Of a stretch of DNA of 64,000 nt, positions 44,649 to 54,017 are shown one piece after another. The position numbers were made by a program, and so were the translations under genes. The notes beneath the pieces were generated by a model. The model did no database searches. It saw nothing but the letters and a program-made list of their open reading frames with translations, and was not told the DNA's origin. The stretch covers positions 29,673-93,672 of the forward strand of contig NZ_JADEXR010000004.1 of NCBI RefSeq assembly GCF_015206995.1. Reading direction: 5' to 3'. The stretch's first letter is position 1, and each line of letters opens with the position of its first letter. This stretch comes from an aff. Roholtiella sp. LEGE 12411 (GTDB taxonomy: Bacteria; Cyanobacteriota; Cyanobacteriia; Cyanobacteriales; Nostocaceae).

Positions 44649-47600
44649 TTAACTTGCGATGAGGGTGACTCGTCCTTGGGAACCGTAGCCAACTTCGCTG
44701 ATATAAAGATTAGGATCGTGAAGTTCAGCAATAATGTGTTGTGCTGATTGTTGAGCATCGATAGCTGGATTTAAATCGATGGCTCGCGTAAATACTTTTG
44801 GCCATTCCCATCTCAGACTTTTAGTTAATCCGAATAAACCAGCACCAATTGCGCCAAAGTTAACTTGATGTTCTAAGCCAAAGGCTCCATCTAGATGAGC
44901 AACTGTGCAAAAACAACTACGTCCGTACTGCGCTGCTTGATTGAGGGATGGTTTGAGATGTTTCGCCATTAAAAAGACATGTTTGACGATCGCCTTTTCC
45001 GCTTCTAAATAAGTCAGTATCCCGGTGGGATTTGCTGTAAATACTGGATGTAGATGGATAAACGCCCCAACCACTCCGCAGTGAGATGCGATCGCTTTTA
45101 ATTGTTGTTGAAGATGTTCTTCACTCCAGTTCCCTAGGGTGACACGAGTTACACCAGCGGGTAAAGGTGATTGTTGGGGAATCAGCGATTGTGGAAAATT
45201 AACAACTACTACCTTCCAGCCTTGCTCAATTAGCGAGTTGGCTAATTTAGAAGTGGTGAGGGAACCATCATCGGTAATTAAACCGACGTGTCCCTCTGGT
45301 AAACTGAAATCCAAATAATCTGGGTGCGCTAAGAATTTGAGTTGGGCTGTGTGACGTGGGATTTGGTGAATTATTTGAGGTGGCTGCTGCTCAAACTCAT
45401 ACTCAGACTTTTTTTTTTCACCTCCAACCAACTGCTGGAGATAGTCAACTATTTGACCGATGGTGCGTAGTTCTCCCAAATCTTCCATGTCTGGTTTGGG
45501 TAGATTAGGGTACATTTCTTGCATCGCCCCTAAGATTTCCACACGTTTGATGGAGTCTATACCCAAGTCTGCTTCCATGTCCATTTCCAGTTCGAGCATT
45601 TCTACTGGGTAGCCAGTTTTATCGCTGGTGATCGCTAACAGGGTTTGACCTAAGTCGGCAAATTCATTACTAACTGTAGGTTCCGGTTTTATACTGAATG
45701 CGATAACCTCGCTGACTGGGGTTGAGCCATTGCTGAATTCTGGCTCGGAATTGATTAGAAATTGGGGAAGGTGGGGCCCCCTCTGGGGATAAGGGGTAAT
45801 GGGGAAGGTGGGGCCCCCTCTGGGGATAAGGGGTAATGGGGATTGGGTAGATTCTTCACTCAGTTCTTTTGTTTCAGTCTCTAGTTCCTTGACAGTAGAA
45901 ATTTTGATTTCTGGGGAGGGACTTTGCATCTGGGATTGCAGATACTCTACTACTTGGCCGATGGTGCGTAATTCTCCCAGTTCTTCCATATTCGGCTTAG
46001 GGAAATTGGGGTACAACTCTTGTAGTGCTCCCAAAATTTCCACACGTTTGATAGAGTCAATTCCCAAGTCTGCTTCCATATCCATATCCAGTTGCAGCAT
46101 CTCTACTGGATAGCCTGTTTTATCACTAACAATGGTGAGCAGGGTTTGACTTAAGGTAGCTTCATCAAAGACAGCAACTGGAGAGGATGCAGAGGATGAG
46201 GGGGACAAGGGAGAAAATTCTACTTTGTCTTCCTTATCTTCCCCTGCTCTATTGATGGTTACAGCGTAATTTTCTGTTGGCGCAATCATATCTAGAAGTG
46301 GTTTTGCTTGATGATTTGCAGCATTACCATTAGTTAAAATCGGCTCAGAATTAGTTGTAAACTCGTTGCTAGTGACAGCAACTGATGTAGTTGTTACCAT
46401 AACAGGGCGCTCCTCTTGGGGGAGTGGAGCCGCTGGATTAACTTGATAGTTATTCGCCGCTATCAAACTTGGTTGAGTTGTATTACCAGGGAGCAGCAGA
46501 TTGTACTGTTGCTGGAGTACTTGGAAAAAGTTATGAGTATATTGCTGCTGATAGTTCAGATATTGGTTATGGATGCGGAGGGTTTCACCTTGATAATCGT
46601 GAAACCGCATGATGCTGCGCTCTGAACTAGAGAGTGCAATTTGTTGTGTTTGTGCTTGTTGTTCAGTTAATTTACCATTTCCCCACAGCGATTGCTGTTG
46701 CTGCATCAGTTGAAAAAAGGTTTTGGTATATTCCGTCTGATGCTTCAAAGATTGTTCATGAACTTGCAAGACGCTACGTTGATGACGGTTGAACTCTATC
46801 AGAGCATACTCTAAGCTGTCTATAGCTCTCTGGTAATTCAAAGGGGGTTCTGAACTTGGTCGCAAAGGATTGCTATCTAGTTCGTCTGATTGCTCGTTCT
46901 TAGGTGATTTCACTCCCCGGTTGACTGTTTTGCTCTCTATTGGTTCAGACGAATTGGTCAGCCAGCGCGTTGCAAAGCTAGTACCGTCCAGCGCTGCGGA
47001 AGGATTTCCTGAGCTAGAAGCATTTGGCGTAGTCAAGAGGTCTTTTATTACTAATCTATTTTCGGTCGATGCTGTTGGTTTCTTACCGTTGCTAATGGTT
47101 GATTTCATTTGATGCTCATTTTGCAGCGCTTTTTCAAAAGACTGCTTTGTTTTTTCTGAGATATAGTTAGTGCTAGCTAAACGGACATTTAATAGCTTAT
47201 TTGGGGAAACTTCTGAGATTTGGCTCTTTTGTTGGTATGGGTCGAAGTTTGGCAAAGGTAAGCCAGCGACACGTAACTGTACAACAGCTTCTCGGAAAGT
47301 GCGATCGCTATCTTTAGAAGAACTAGCATTTAAAGCCACAGCTATGTGAGGGCGATCGCTAAGAATATCTTTTACCAAGCTGGTGAGAATACTTCGCGGC
47401 CCAAATTCAATAAAGCAAGAACCGCCTTCAGCATAAATATTTTCAATCTCCTGTTTAAATAGCACCTGATTTCTGAGGTGTTCTTTGAGGACTTTTTGAA
47501 TGACTTGCGGCTCGCTTGGATAACGCTTTCCTGTAACATTGGTATAAACCGGGATTTGTGGCTCTTTGAAAGTTACTTTCTCAATTGCTTTGGCAAAGGG

Positions 47601-50114
47601 TTTCTGTGCATGAGCCACCAATGGTGTATGAAAAGCTGCTGAAACTCCCAGCAAGACGGTAGAGAAACCTTGAGTTTTCAAGATTTCTTGCACTTTGGCA
47701 ATTTCAGCTTTTGTTCCTGCTAAAACCACTTGATGATGAGAGTTTAAGTTAGCAATAGTAACTTGAGGTAAATTCTTGATCAGTTCTGCAACCTGAACAA
47801 CATTCCCTTTCACCGCCAGCATGGCTCCCGCGTCCAATTCCGGATCTTTTGGTGCAGCCATCGCTTGACCTCTAGCTTTGACCAGGAAAAAGTAATCTTC
47901 CTCACTCAAAACCCCCGCAGCCCATAAAGCTGTCAATTCTCCGAAGCTATGTCCAGCAACAAAATCTGGCTTAAACCCAGTTTGTTGAAGTATCTTGTAC
48001 AGACCAACGCTAAAAGCTGCGATCGCCGGCTGTGCATAAGCTGTTAATTGTAATCTTTCTAACTGAGCAGCCTTTTGCTCTGAATCGAACACAGGAGCAG
48101 GGAAAACGACCTCAGAAAGGGGATATAAACCGTCTTGGCGCAATAAGCTGTCCATCTCAGCAAATGTCCGGCGCAAGTCAGGGAAGTTAATCAACAGTTC
48201 CCGCCCCATCTCCAAGTATTGGGAGCCTTGTCCAGAAAACAACGCTACCACCTTACCCTTTGTCACCATCCCAGTTTTGCGGTAGTAAATTCCTTGGGGA
48301 TGCTCCCAGGATTCAGCTTGCGGTTTGTTTCTCAACCACTCAATACTTATTTGCAAAAAGTCGCAGGCTTGTGCTATTGAATCAGCAATAAACCCAACTC
48401 TGGCATGTGCAACAGGAATTTCTAAAGATTTACATGCCGAAATCAGTTCTGTATAATGCTGTTTTCCGGCATCGGATTGTAATTGAAGTCGGACTTCTTG
48501 ACAGCGTGACAACAACTGCTCAGGTGTTGATGCAAATAAAAGCACCTGCTGGGAACTGTTGTGTAAACGATAAGGAAGATTGTGTTCGCTTTTGTATTCT
48601 TCTAAGACAACATGATAATTGGTTCCACCAAAACCAAAAGAACTTACCCCTGCACGTCTTGGGTGGTCATCGGCGTTAATCCAAGGTCTTGTTTCTGTAT
48701 TTAAATAAAATGGAGAACTATCAATTTTCAGTTTCGGGTGCGGTTTGGTGATGTTAATCGTGGGCGGTAATACTTTATGGTGAAGAGCTAAAGCCGTTTT
48801 GATCAGACTTGCTGCACCCGCAGCCGCTTTCGTATGTCCAATCTGTGATTTGACAGTTCCGAGGGCAATATATTGTTTTCTAGGATTATTTTCGCCAAAA
48901 ACTTCTTTTATTGATGCAAATTCGGTTGGATCTCCCACCATCGTCCCTGTACCGTGTGCTTCAATCAAACCGACACTCGCAGGTGAAAATCCTGCATCTT
49001 CATAAGCACGATGCAAGGCTTGGACTTGACCTTGTGGACTCGGTGCATAGATGCTTTTATACCGACCATCGCTGGAAGTGCCAATGCCTTTGATGACTGC
49101 ATAGATTCGGTCATGATCTCGCTCGGCATCTTCAAGGCGCTTCAGCACTAACATTCCAACACCTTCACCCATCATCATCCCATCGGATTCTGCATCGAAT
49201 GGTTTGACATTCTGGCTTGGGGAAACAGCAGGAGTTTTGCTAAAACACATATAAGCAAAAATCGAGTTGTCGGTGTCAACACCACCAGTCAGCATCATAT
49301 CGGCTCGATGCTCAGTTAGTTCACTAATGGACATTTTGAGAGCACCTAATGAACTAGCACAAGCGGCATCTACTACACAATTAGTTCCTCCCAAATCCAG
49401 CCGATTGGCAATTCGTCCAGCAACTACGTTAGCGAGCATCCCAGGAAAGGCGTTTTCTTCCCATTGCACGTATGCGCTTTTGATTTTTTCGATTACTTTT
49501 TGCGTATCTTCATCAGATAAGCCGCTGCTTTTGAGGGCTTTTTCCCAAACCGGATATTGCAATCTCGCATTCAGTGGGGCCGCCAATTGCCTTGCTGTTG
49601 CTGCACCCAAAATTACGCCAGTGCGTTGACGATTAAACTGTCGAGATTCACCGTAACCCGCATCTTCAATTGCTGCTTTAGCAACAACCAGACTTAGTAA
49701 TTGCGAAATATCTGTGACTTCTAGGATGTTGGGTGGAAGCCCAAATTCCAGCGGATTAAAGTCAATTTCTGGGATAAATCCGCCTCGTTTGCAGTAGGTT
49801 TTGTCAGGTGTTCTAGGGTTAGGATCGTAATAATCTTCTATATTCCAACGCGAAGGTGGGACATCTGTAATACAGTCAACTTTGTGAATAATTTTTTCCC
49901 AATATTCCTGTAAATTTTTGGATTGGGGGAATATCGAGGCCATTCCAACAATGGCAATATTACTTTGTTGCCTTCGTGTATTTACTTTGGTGGTTATGGG
50001 TGTCTTTTCAAGCATAACTTTTTTCACCTGGATGAGCTTGAGGAGGGATTTTTCACAGTTGCTCACTTCATCTTGCAACTGTGCCAAAACAGCTTCAACT
50101 CTAGAAGCAGCCAT
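44649..50114 (-). CDS. hglE: HglE: modular polyketide synthase KS-AT-ACP-ACP (plus KR structural part)
   Basis: 1821 residues of the PfaA type. A ~45-residue N-terminal helix precedes KS (52-505; Cys252 in VVDAACASS, His387 in AHGTGT, His427). AT follows (~620-930; Ser723 in AGHSFGE, FSGQGSQYLEMG). Two carrier domains have phosphopantetheine Ser1354 and Ser1521 (both LGIDSIKRVEILGA). The last ~190 residues (from about 1630) look like the non-catalytic half of a ketoreductase, whose catalytic half is in the next gene. Between the carriers lies a Pro-rich stretch encoded by two 37-bp DNA repeats. The region before the carriers is Gln-rich. It starts chain assembly for heterocyst glycolipid alcohols. 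ATG at 50112-50114. Confidence 0.93.
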   Translation of the reverse strand: MAASRVEAVLAQLQDEVSNCEKSLLKLIQVKKVMLEKTPITTKVNTRRQQSNIAIVGMASIFPQSKNLQEYWEKIIHKVDCITDVPPSRWNIEDYYDPNPRTPDKTYCKRGGFIPEIDFNPLEFGLPPNILEVTDISQLLSLVVAKAAIEDAGYGESRQFNRQRTGVILGAATARQLAAPLNARLQYPVWEKALKSSGLSDEDTQKVIEKIKSAYVQWEENAFPGMLANVVAGRIANRLDLGGTNCVVDAACASSLGALKMSISELTEHRADMMLTGGVDTDNSIFAYMCFSKTPAVSPSQNVKPFDAESDGMMMGEGVGMLVLKRLEDAERDHDRIYAVIKGIGTSSDGRYKSIYAPSPQGQVQALHRAYEDAGFSPASVGLIEAHGTGTMVGDPTEFASIKEVFGENNPRKQYIALGTVKSQIGHTKAAAGAASLIKTALALHHKVLPPTINITKPHPKLKIDSSPFYLNTETRPWINADDHPRRAGVSSFGFGGTNYHVVLEEYKSEHNLPYRLHNSSQQVLLFASTPEQLLSRCQEVRLQLQSDAGKQHYTELISACKSLEIPVAHARVGFIADSIAQACDFLQISIEWLRNKPQAESWEHPQGIYYRKTGMVTKGKVVALFSGQGSQYLEMGRELLINFPDLRRTFAEMDSLLRQDGLYPLSEVVFPAPVFDSEQKAAQLERLQLTAYAQPAIAAFSVGLYKILQQTGFKPDFVAGHSFGELTALWAAGVLSEEDYFFLVKARGQAMAAPKDPELDAGAMLAVKGNVVQVAELIKNLPQVTIANLNSHHQVVLAGTKAEIAKVQEILKTQGFSTVLLGVSAAFHTPLVAHAQKPFAKAIEKVTFKEPQIPVYTNVTGKRYPSEPQVIQKVLKEHLRNQVLFKQEIENIYAEGGSCFIEFGPRSILTSLVKDILSDRPHIAVALNASSSKDSDRTFREAVVQLRVAGLPLPNFDPYQQKSQISEVSPNKLLNVRLASTNYISEKTKQSFEKALQNEHQMKSTISNGKKPTASTENRLVIKDLLTTPNASSSGNPSAALDGTSFATRWLTNSSEPIESKTVNRGVKSPKNEQSDELDSNPLRPSSEPPLNYQRAIDSLEYALIEFNRHQRSVLQVHEQSLKHQTEYTKTFFQLMQQQQSLWGNGKLTEQQAQTQQIALSSSERSIMRFHDYQGETLRIHNQYLNYQQQYTHNFFQVLQQQYNLLLPGNTTQPSLIAANNYQVNPAAPLPQEERPVMVTTTSVAVTSNEFTTNSEPILTNGNAANHQAKPLLDMIAPTENYAVTINRAGEDKEDKVEFSPLSPSSSASSPVAVFDEATLSQTLLTIVSDKTGYPVEMLQLDMDMEADLGIDSIKRVEILGALQELYPNFPKPNMEELGELRTIGQVVEYLQSQMQSPSPEIKISTVKELETETKELSEESTQSPLPLIPRGGPTFPITPYPQRGPHLPQFLINSEPEFSNGSTPVSEVIAFSIKPEPTVSNEFADLGQTLLAITSDKTGYPVEMLELEMDMEADLGIDSIKRVEILGAMQEMYPNLPKPDMEDLGELRTIGQIVDYLQQLVGGEKKKSEYEFEQQPPQIIHQIPRHTAQLKFLAHPDYLDFSLPEGHVGLITDDGSLTTSKLANSLIEQGWKVVVVNFPQSLIPQQSPLPAGVTRVTLGNWSEEHLQQQLKAIASHCGVVGAFIHLHPVFTANPTGILTYLEAEKAIVKHVFLMAKHLKPSLNQAAQYGRSCFCTVAHLDGAFGLEHQVNFGAIGAGLFGLTKSLRWEWPKVFTRAIDLNPAIDAQQSAQHIIAELHDPNLYISEVGYGSQGRVTLIAS
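45764..45837. repeat. Two exact 37-bp tandem repeats inside hglE
   Basis: Units 45764-45800 and 45801-45837 are identical (core GGGGAAGGTGGGGCCCCCTC). 37 is not a multiple of 3, so the copies are read in different frames (PLIPRGGPTFP and ITPYPQRGPHLP). They lie in the linker between the two carrier domains. Confidence 0.9.
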
Positions 50115-50440
50115 GACTTCATTTTCACTATTGTGCTAGTTAAATTGTCGATGTATTGAAAACTTTATTTTCTCATTACTTGAGGCAATCTGAAATTAAA
50201 TTGAGGAGAAAATAATGCTGTTGACAAATAAGTTGTGGATGGGTTGAGCGGCTTCAGCTTGGATAGTTTCATACAGAAGACTTATCCTACTTCGGGTCAT
50301 CCTATAAAATTGCCACTTGCGCTTATACTAGACTGGTTAGTTATAGATTGCAATTGATATGCAACTTCCACACAACTTGATCTATAGTGCTAGATAAAAT
50401 GCTGGTTCATAATTTTATAGGTAGTTTCAAATTAACAGTG
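50115..50440. promoter_or_regulatory. Upstream region of hglE
   Basis: About 325 bp between hglE and the next minus-strand gene. It has to carry the hglE promoter. I saw no clear GTA-N8-TAC (NtcA) site and no repeat. Confidence 0.45.
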
Positions 50441-50779
50441 CTAAGTTTGAATTTGCTCATTTACCGATGGTGATTGGGTACATGAATCATCATCTAAATT
50501 GCAAGTTTCTATAGGATTAGGATCTTCATCTCTTTTCCTCATTATCGCCTGGCGCTGAGCAGCAGCTAATAGCTTTCGCTCAAGTTCACTAATACTAATT
50601 CCAAGCTCAGAAGCTGTTTTGGTTTTCCATTCTTCTAGCTCAAAATCATGATAATTGAGCCATTCATGCACCGCAAGGCGGGCCATCTCAGCTTTGCGAA
50701 GAGTCTGGCGAGCTGCATGAAAAATCAGCCGCTGGTTATCAAAGCTTGGCAATGAGAGCATGAATCGCTGTAGTTTCAT
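50441..50779 (-). CDS. Hypothetical protein upstream of hglE
   Basis: 112 residues from ATG 50777-50779 (MKLQRFMLSLPSFDN); a GTG at 50812 is also open. Mostly helical and charged: RLIFHAARQTLRKAEMARLAVHEWLNYHDFELEEWKTKTASELGISISELERKLLAAAQRQAIMRKRDEDPN, followed by an acidic Cys-containing tail. No domain recognised. It has no strong ribosome site, but the composition and length of the helical part look like a real gene. It lies on the hgl strand, 325 bp upstream of hglE, and could be a regulator or assembly factor, which is only a guess from position. Confidence 0.6.
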   Translation of the reverse strand: MKLQRFMLSLPSFDNQRLIFHAARQTLRKAEMARLAVHEWLNYHDFELEEWKTKTASELGISISELERKLLAAAQRQAIMRKRDEDPNPIETCNLDDDSCTQSPSVNEQIQT

Positions 50780-51864
50780 TTTATCTTGGGTCTTTGGGGC
50801 GATCGCTGTCACTCACATAGCTATAAAACTCTTATTTATTAGTATCTCATACAGAAATAATTAATGATAAAAGTTGCATATAAATTGCATTTATCTTAGT
50901 TCATACAATTATTTTCAGCTACTGAAGCTGTTAATAGCATAATTCTTATAAAATTAATATTTTGCTGCACATCATTTATGTAAATAATTTGTGAGTTCTA
51001 TAATTTATATGTATTAGCTACACAAGAGCAAAAATTATTACCAAAATATTTTACTAATCCATATATACATTTTCGAGGTTCATAAGCTGATTTTTATTTA
51101 ACTTGGCAATTGGAAATATTTTATATAGAACCTCTATTTAACCTGTAACCCTATTGGCTACTAAAAGTATAATGTATAACAAGTGACATTAACTGCTGTA
51201 AGCAGCTTTCCTAGCATAATAGACAAGTCTTATCTGATGAATAACTGTGTATAAGAAAGTATCAAATAATAAAATGTCTTATATTTACATCTATCCAAAA
51301 GTTGATTTATTGTAAACTGATCTATATAGCAATCAATTAATTAATTTTTTTGGTAAAATTTTTATTTATAAAGAACAAGTTTTTGCAGCCATGTAAAGTT
51401 AGCCACTGGTAACTATATCTAAGGAATGAGAAATAATATGAGCAATCAAGTACATATTAAATATATTTTAAACCAAATCAATAGTTCCGAGACTATGTTG
51501 AAAAATGCGGACAAAATACGGTTAGTTATAAAAGTATAAAGCGACCAATCACAAACACTATTTTAAAGCTTTTGTATTGGTTGATAAACTAACTTTTTAG
51601 CATCAAGATTGTTGCATCTGGGTTGCAATTGAGTATCAAACAGTTTATCGTATATTATTAAATAAAGGAATTCCATACTGTTAGATTAGCAAAGTGGAGA
51701 GATGCAAAAGTTAGGAGAATATAAATATTAAATTCACCTGATTTACTAATCACTCTATATATTCTTAACCGCACAGTATGGCAATGCAACCTAATGCGAT
51801 AAACCGTATTTGACAAAGCGTTCTGCATCATTTGACCTACATGAAACTATAAGGGCTTGCTGGC
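50780..51864. other. Long AT-rich spacer
   Basis: More than 1 kb, very AT-rich, between a minus-strand and a plus-strand gene. The only frame with some appeal is a 33-codon ATG frame at 51438-51539 with AAGGA about 12 bases upstream, too short to call. A sequence AAATACGGTTA near 51515 recurs as a near-complement (TAAACCGTATTT) near 51798, roughly 290 bp apart. Confidence 0.5.
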
Positions 51865-52188
51865 ATGAGACTATCTGAGCTAGATCCACTCATACCGCTA
51901 ACTGAATTAAGAGACGAACTTCTTAAGTTGCCAAAAGGTTACTCGTTTTACGAAGAAGAACTAGTGGATTTTTTATCCCGGCGAAGATGGCCTGAGAGCA
52001 ATCGCCGCATTGACCGGACAACTTTCTGGCGGTGGAGAAATGACAATGGAATTGAGCATCAAAAAGTATTCAGCAGATTAGATATTTTGAAACTCTGCCA
52101 AATTTGCGATCACTATCGGATAGACGGAACTCGCAATGAATACTTAGCGATTATGAAAAAGAGCAAAGAGGCGGTATTAAACAAGTAA
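51865..52188 (+). CDS. Hypothetical protein, possible DNA-binding
   Basis: 107 residues, ATG at 51865. Basic and Trp-rich: KGYSFYEEELVDFLSRRRWPESNRRIDRTTFWRWRNDNGIEHQKVFSRLDILKLCQICDHYR. The DRTTFWRWRNDNGI segment followed by FSRLDILKLCQI resembles a helix-turn-helix arrangement, but I do not recognise a family. It is upstream of devB on the same strand by about 530 bp. That gap contains no gene, so control of the exporter is a possibility but is not shown. Confidence 0.65.
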   Translation: MRLSELDPLIPLTELRDELLKLPKGYSFYEEELVDFLSRRRWPESNRRIDRTTFWRWRNDNGIEHQKVFSRLDILKLCQICDHYRIDGTRNEYLAIMKKSKEAVLNK

Positions 52189-52720
52189 AGATACATCTGG
52201 TTGAATGTATAAAGTACCAAATAGCTCTACTAAAAGCTAATTTTACTAACGGGATGGATACTTTTTCGATAGTTCCATCCTCCGAGCTTTTTCTTTGCCA
52301 ACAATTTAGACCCGACGTTATCAGGCAATGCTATCAAGTGTACTTTATCTTCTGTCTAGCTTGAAAGTCTACTTTCATTCTACGTTTTCATGACACATGG
52401 GCATATCTTGCATAGAGTGAGAAATCCGGGTGTTATGTGTGTTGTTCAAGTTGTTTTAAATCAGCAAAATAACGCAGTCAGTAATTCAAAACTTCAACTT
52501 CAAAATACAACAACCTAATGGCGAGCAGTATGGCTGCTTGCTACATGTAAATTACAGCATTTTTTGAGGGTGGAAATTACCCACCCCACAATTTATGGTC
52601 TATTGATTTGAAAAACACTGTAAATGCATGAGTAGCGTAGATGTAAACACAAGTCTAATCGCCGATTAGAACTTTAAAAACAGCTTGTCGTTAGACATCG
52701 CTAACTTAGAAAACATGATT
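52189..52720. promoter_or_regulatory. Upstream region of devB
   Basis: About 530 bp before devB, with no gene-like frame. A small hairpin GGGTGG / CCACCC occurs at about 52568-52585. I searched for GTA-N8-TAC and found only variants with wrong spacing (such as GTAAATTAC), so an NtcA site is not supported. Confidence 0.45.
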
Positions 52721-53956
52721 ATGGTACACAAACAAAAGCAATCGTTTACAAAACCTGTAGGTTGGCCGTCGATAATTATGGCAGCTGCGATCGCTGTAGC
52801 AACTGGTACAATTTTTATTTACAGCTTTTCACGAATTAAAACCTCTATCTCTATATTGAACCCTCCAGCACCTACCCCAAGCAGTTCTCCTACCATGACT
52901 GCTGTTGCTGCTTTAGGACGTTTAGAACCGCAAGGAGAGGTTATTCGTCTGTCTGCTCCCAATTCTCAAGCGGGTGTTCGAGTTGCAAAACTCTTGGTGA
53001 ACAAAGGAGACAGAGTGCGTCGAGAGCAAATAGTTGCAATTCTTGACAGTTATGATACTCGTCTTGCAGCTTTAGAAAAAGCCCGAAAACAAGTTTTAGT
53101 TGCTCAAGCAAGTTTCAACCAAGTAAAAGCGGGAGCAAAAGCCGGAGATATCTCTGCACAAAGAGCAACCATCGCTCGCCTAGAAGCTGAGTTAAACGGT
53201 GAAACTTCTGCACAACAAGCAACTATCGCTCGCATAACAGCAGAATTGCGTAATGCTGAAAGCGAAAATCAGCGATATCAGCAATTATATAAAGAAGGTG
53301 CAATTTCATCTTCCGATTCAGACACTAGACGTTTACGAGTCGAGACTGTTCAACAGCAACTCAACGAAGCTAAAGCTTCACTTAACCGTACTGTCGAAAC
53401 TATTCAAAAGCAGTTAAGCGAAGCCAAAGCCAGGCTCAAGAGTATTGCTGAAGTCCGTCCTACCGATATACAAGCAGCACAAGCTGATGTTGACAGTGCG
53501 ATCGCCTCAGTGAAACAGGCTCAAGCAGACTGGGATTTAAGTGTTGTGCGATCGCCTTTAAGCGGACAAATCCTGAAAATTAATACTTGGCCCGGAGAAG
53601 TTATTGGTACTACGGGAATAGCTGATTTAGGTCGCACACAGCAGATGTATGCAGTAGCAGAAGTCTATGAAACTGATATCAAAAAAGTGCGTATAGGTCA
53701 GTCTGCTACTATTACTAGCGATGCTTTTTCAGGTAAATTGCGAGGAACAGTCACAGATATTGGTTTGCAAGTTGGTAAACAGAATATCTTCAGTAACAAT
53801 CTACAATCAGAGACGGATAACAAAGTAGTTGATGTAAAAATTCGCATCACTAACTTAGCAGATAATCAACAAGTTGCTGCATTAACTGAATTACAGGTAC
53901 AGGTAATTATTGATACGGTAGGGAATGGGGGATGGGGAATAGGGGATAGGGAATAA
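52721..53956 (+). CDS. devB: Membrane fusion protein of a DevBCA-type exporter
   Basis: About 411 residues. One N-terminal membrane helix (IIMAAAIAVATGTIFIYSFS) is followed by the HlyD-type fold: lipoyl half (AALGRLEPQGEVIRLSAP), a long alpha-hairpin coiled coil (about 115-265, with repeated ARLEAELNGETSAQQATIARITAEL), second lipoyl half (VRSPLSGQILKINTWPGEVI) and beta-barrel. DevB links the DevC/DevA pump to an outer-membrane TolC protein and is needed to export glycolipid in Anabaena heterocysts. Start chosen at ATG 52721 (MVHKQKQS); 52715 and TTG 52685 are alternatives. The last ~12 residues (GNGGWGIGDRE) come from a GGGGAAT simple repeat that reads through the natural end. Confidence 0.88.
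   Translation: MVHKQKQSFTKPVGWPSIIMAAAIAVATGTIFIYSFSRIKTSISILNPPAPTPSSSPTMTAVAALGRLEPQGEVIRLSAPNSQAGVRVAKLLVNKGDRVRREQIVAILDSYDTRLAALEKARKQVLVAQASFNQVKAGAKAGDISAQRATIARLEAELNGETSAQQATIARITAELRNAESENQRYQQLYKEGAISSSDSDTRRLRVETVQQQLNEAKASLNRTVETIQKQLSEAKARLKSIAEVRPTDIQAAQADVDSAIASVKQAQADWDLSVVRSPLSGQILKINTWPGEVIGTTGIADLGRTQQMYAVAEVYETDIKKVRIGQSATITSDAFSGKLRGTVTDIGLQVGKQNIFSNNLQSETDNKVVDVKIRITNLADNQQVAALTELQVQVIIDTVGNGGWGIGDRE
53920..53956. repeat. GGGGAAT/GGGGATA simple repeat at the devB 3' end
   Basis: A run of G-rich heptamer-like units that supplies the devB stop codon and the preceding 11 residues. The same kind of run ends the window (63977-64000) at the trhO 3' end. Confidence 0.75.
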
Positions 53957-54017
53957 TGACATTGCACTTTCAGTATTTTTAGCAATAATCTAATTTGCAT
54001 CACTTGGGGTTTAGAAG

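Noticed and set aside
45799..46113. Plus-strand 104-codon frame inside hglE
   Set aside because: Shadow of the hglE reading frame across repeats and carrier domains; no independent support.
51426..51539. Small ORF (33 or 37 codons) in the 1-kb spacer before the HTH-like gene
   Set aside because: AAGGA lies upstream, but the peptide is short and low in complexity; not enough to call.
52500..52720. NtcA box (GTA-N8-TAC) before devB
   Set aside because: Only GTA-N3-TAC and GTA-N11-TAC occur; spacing does not fit.
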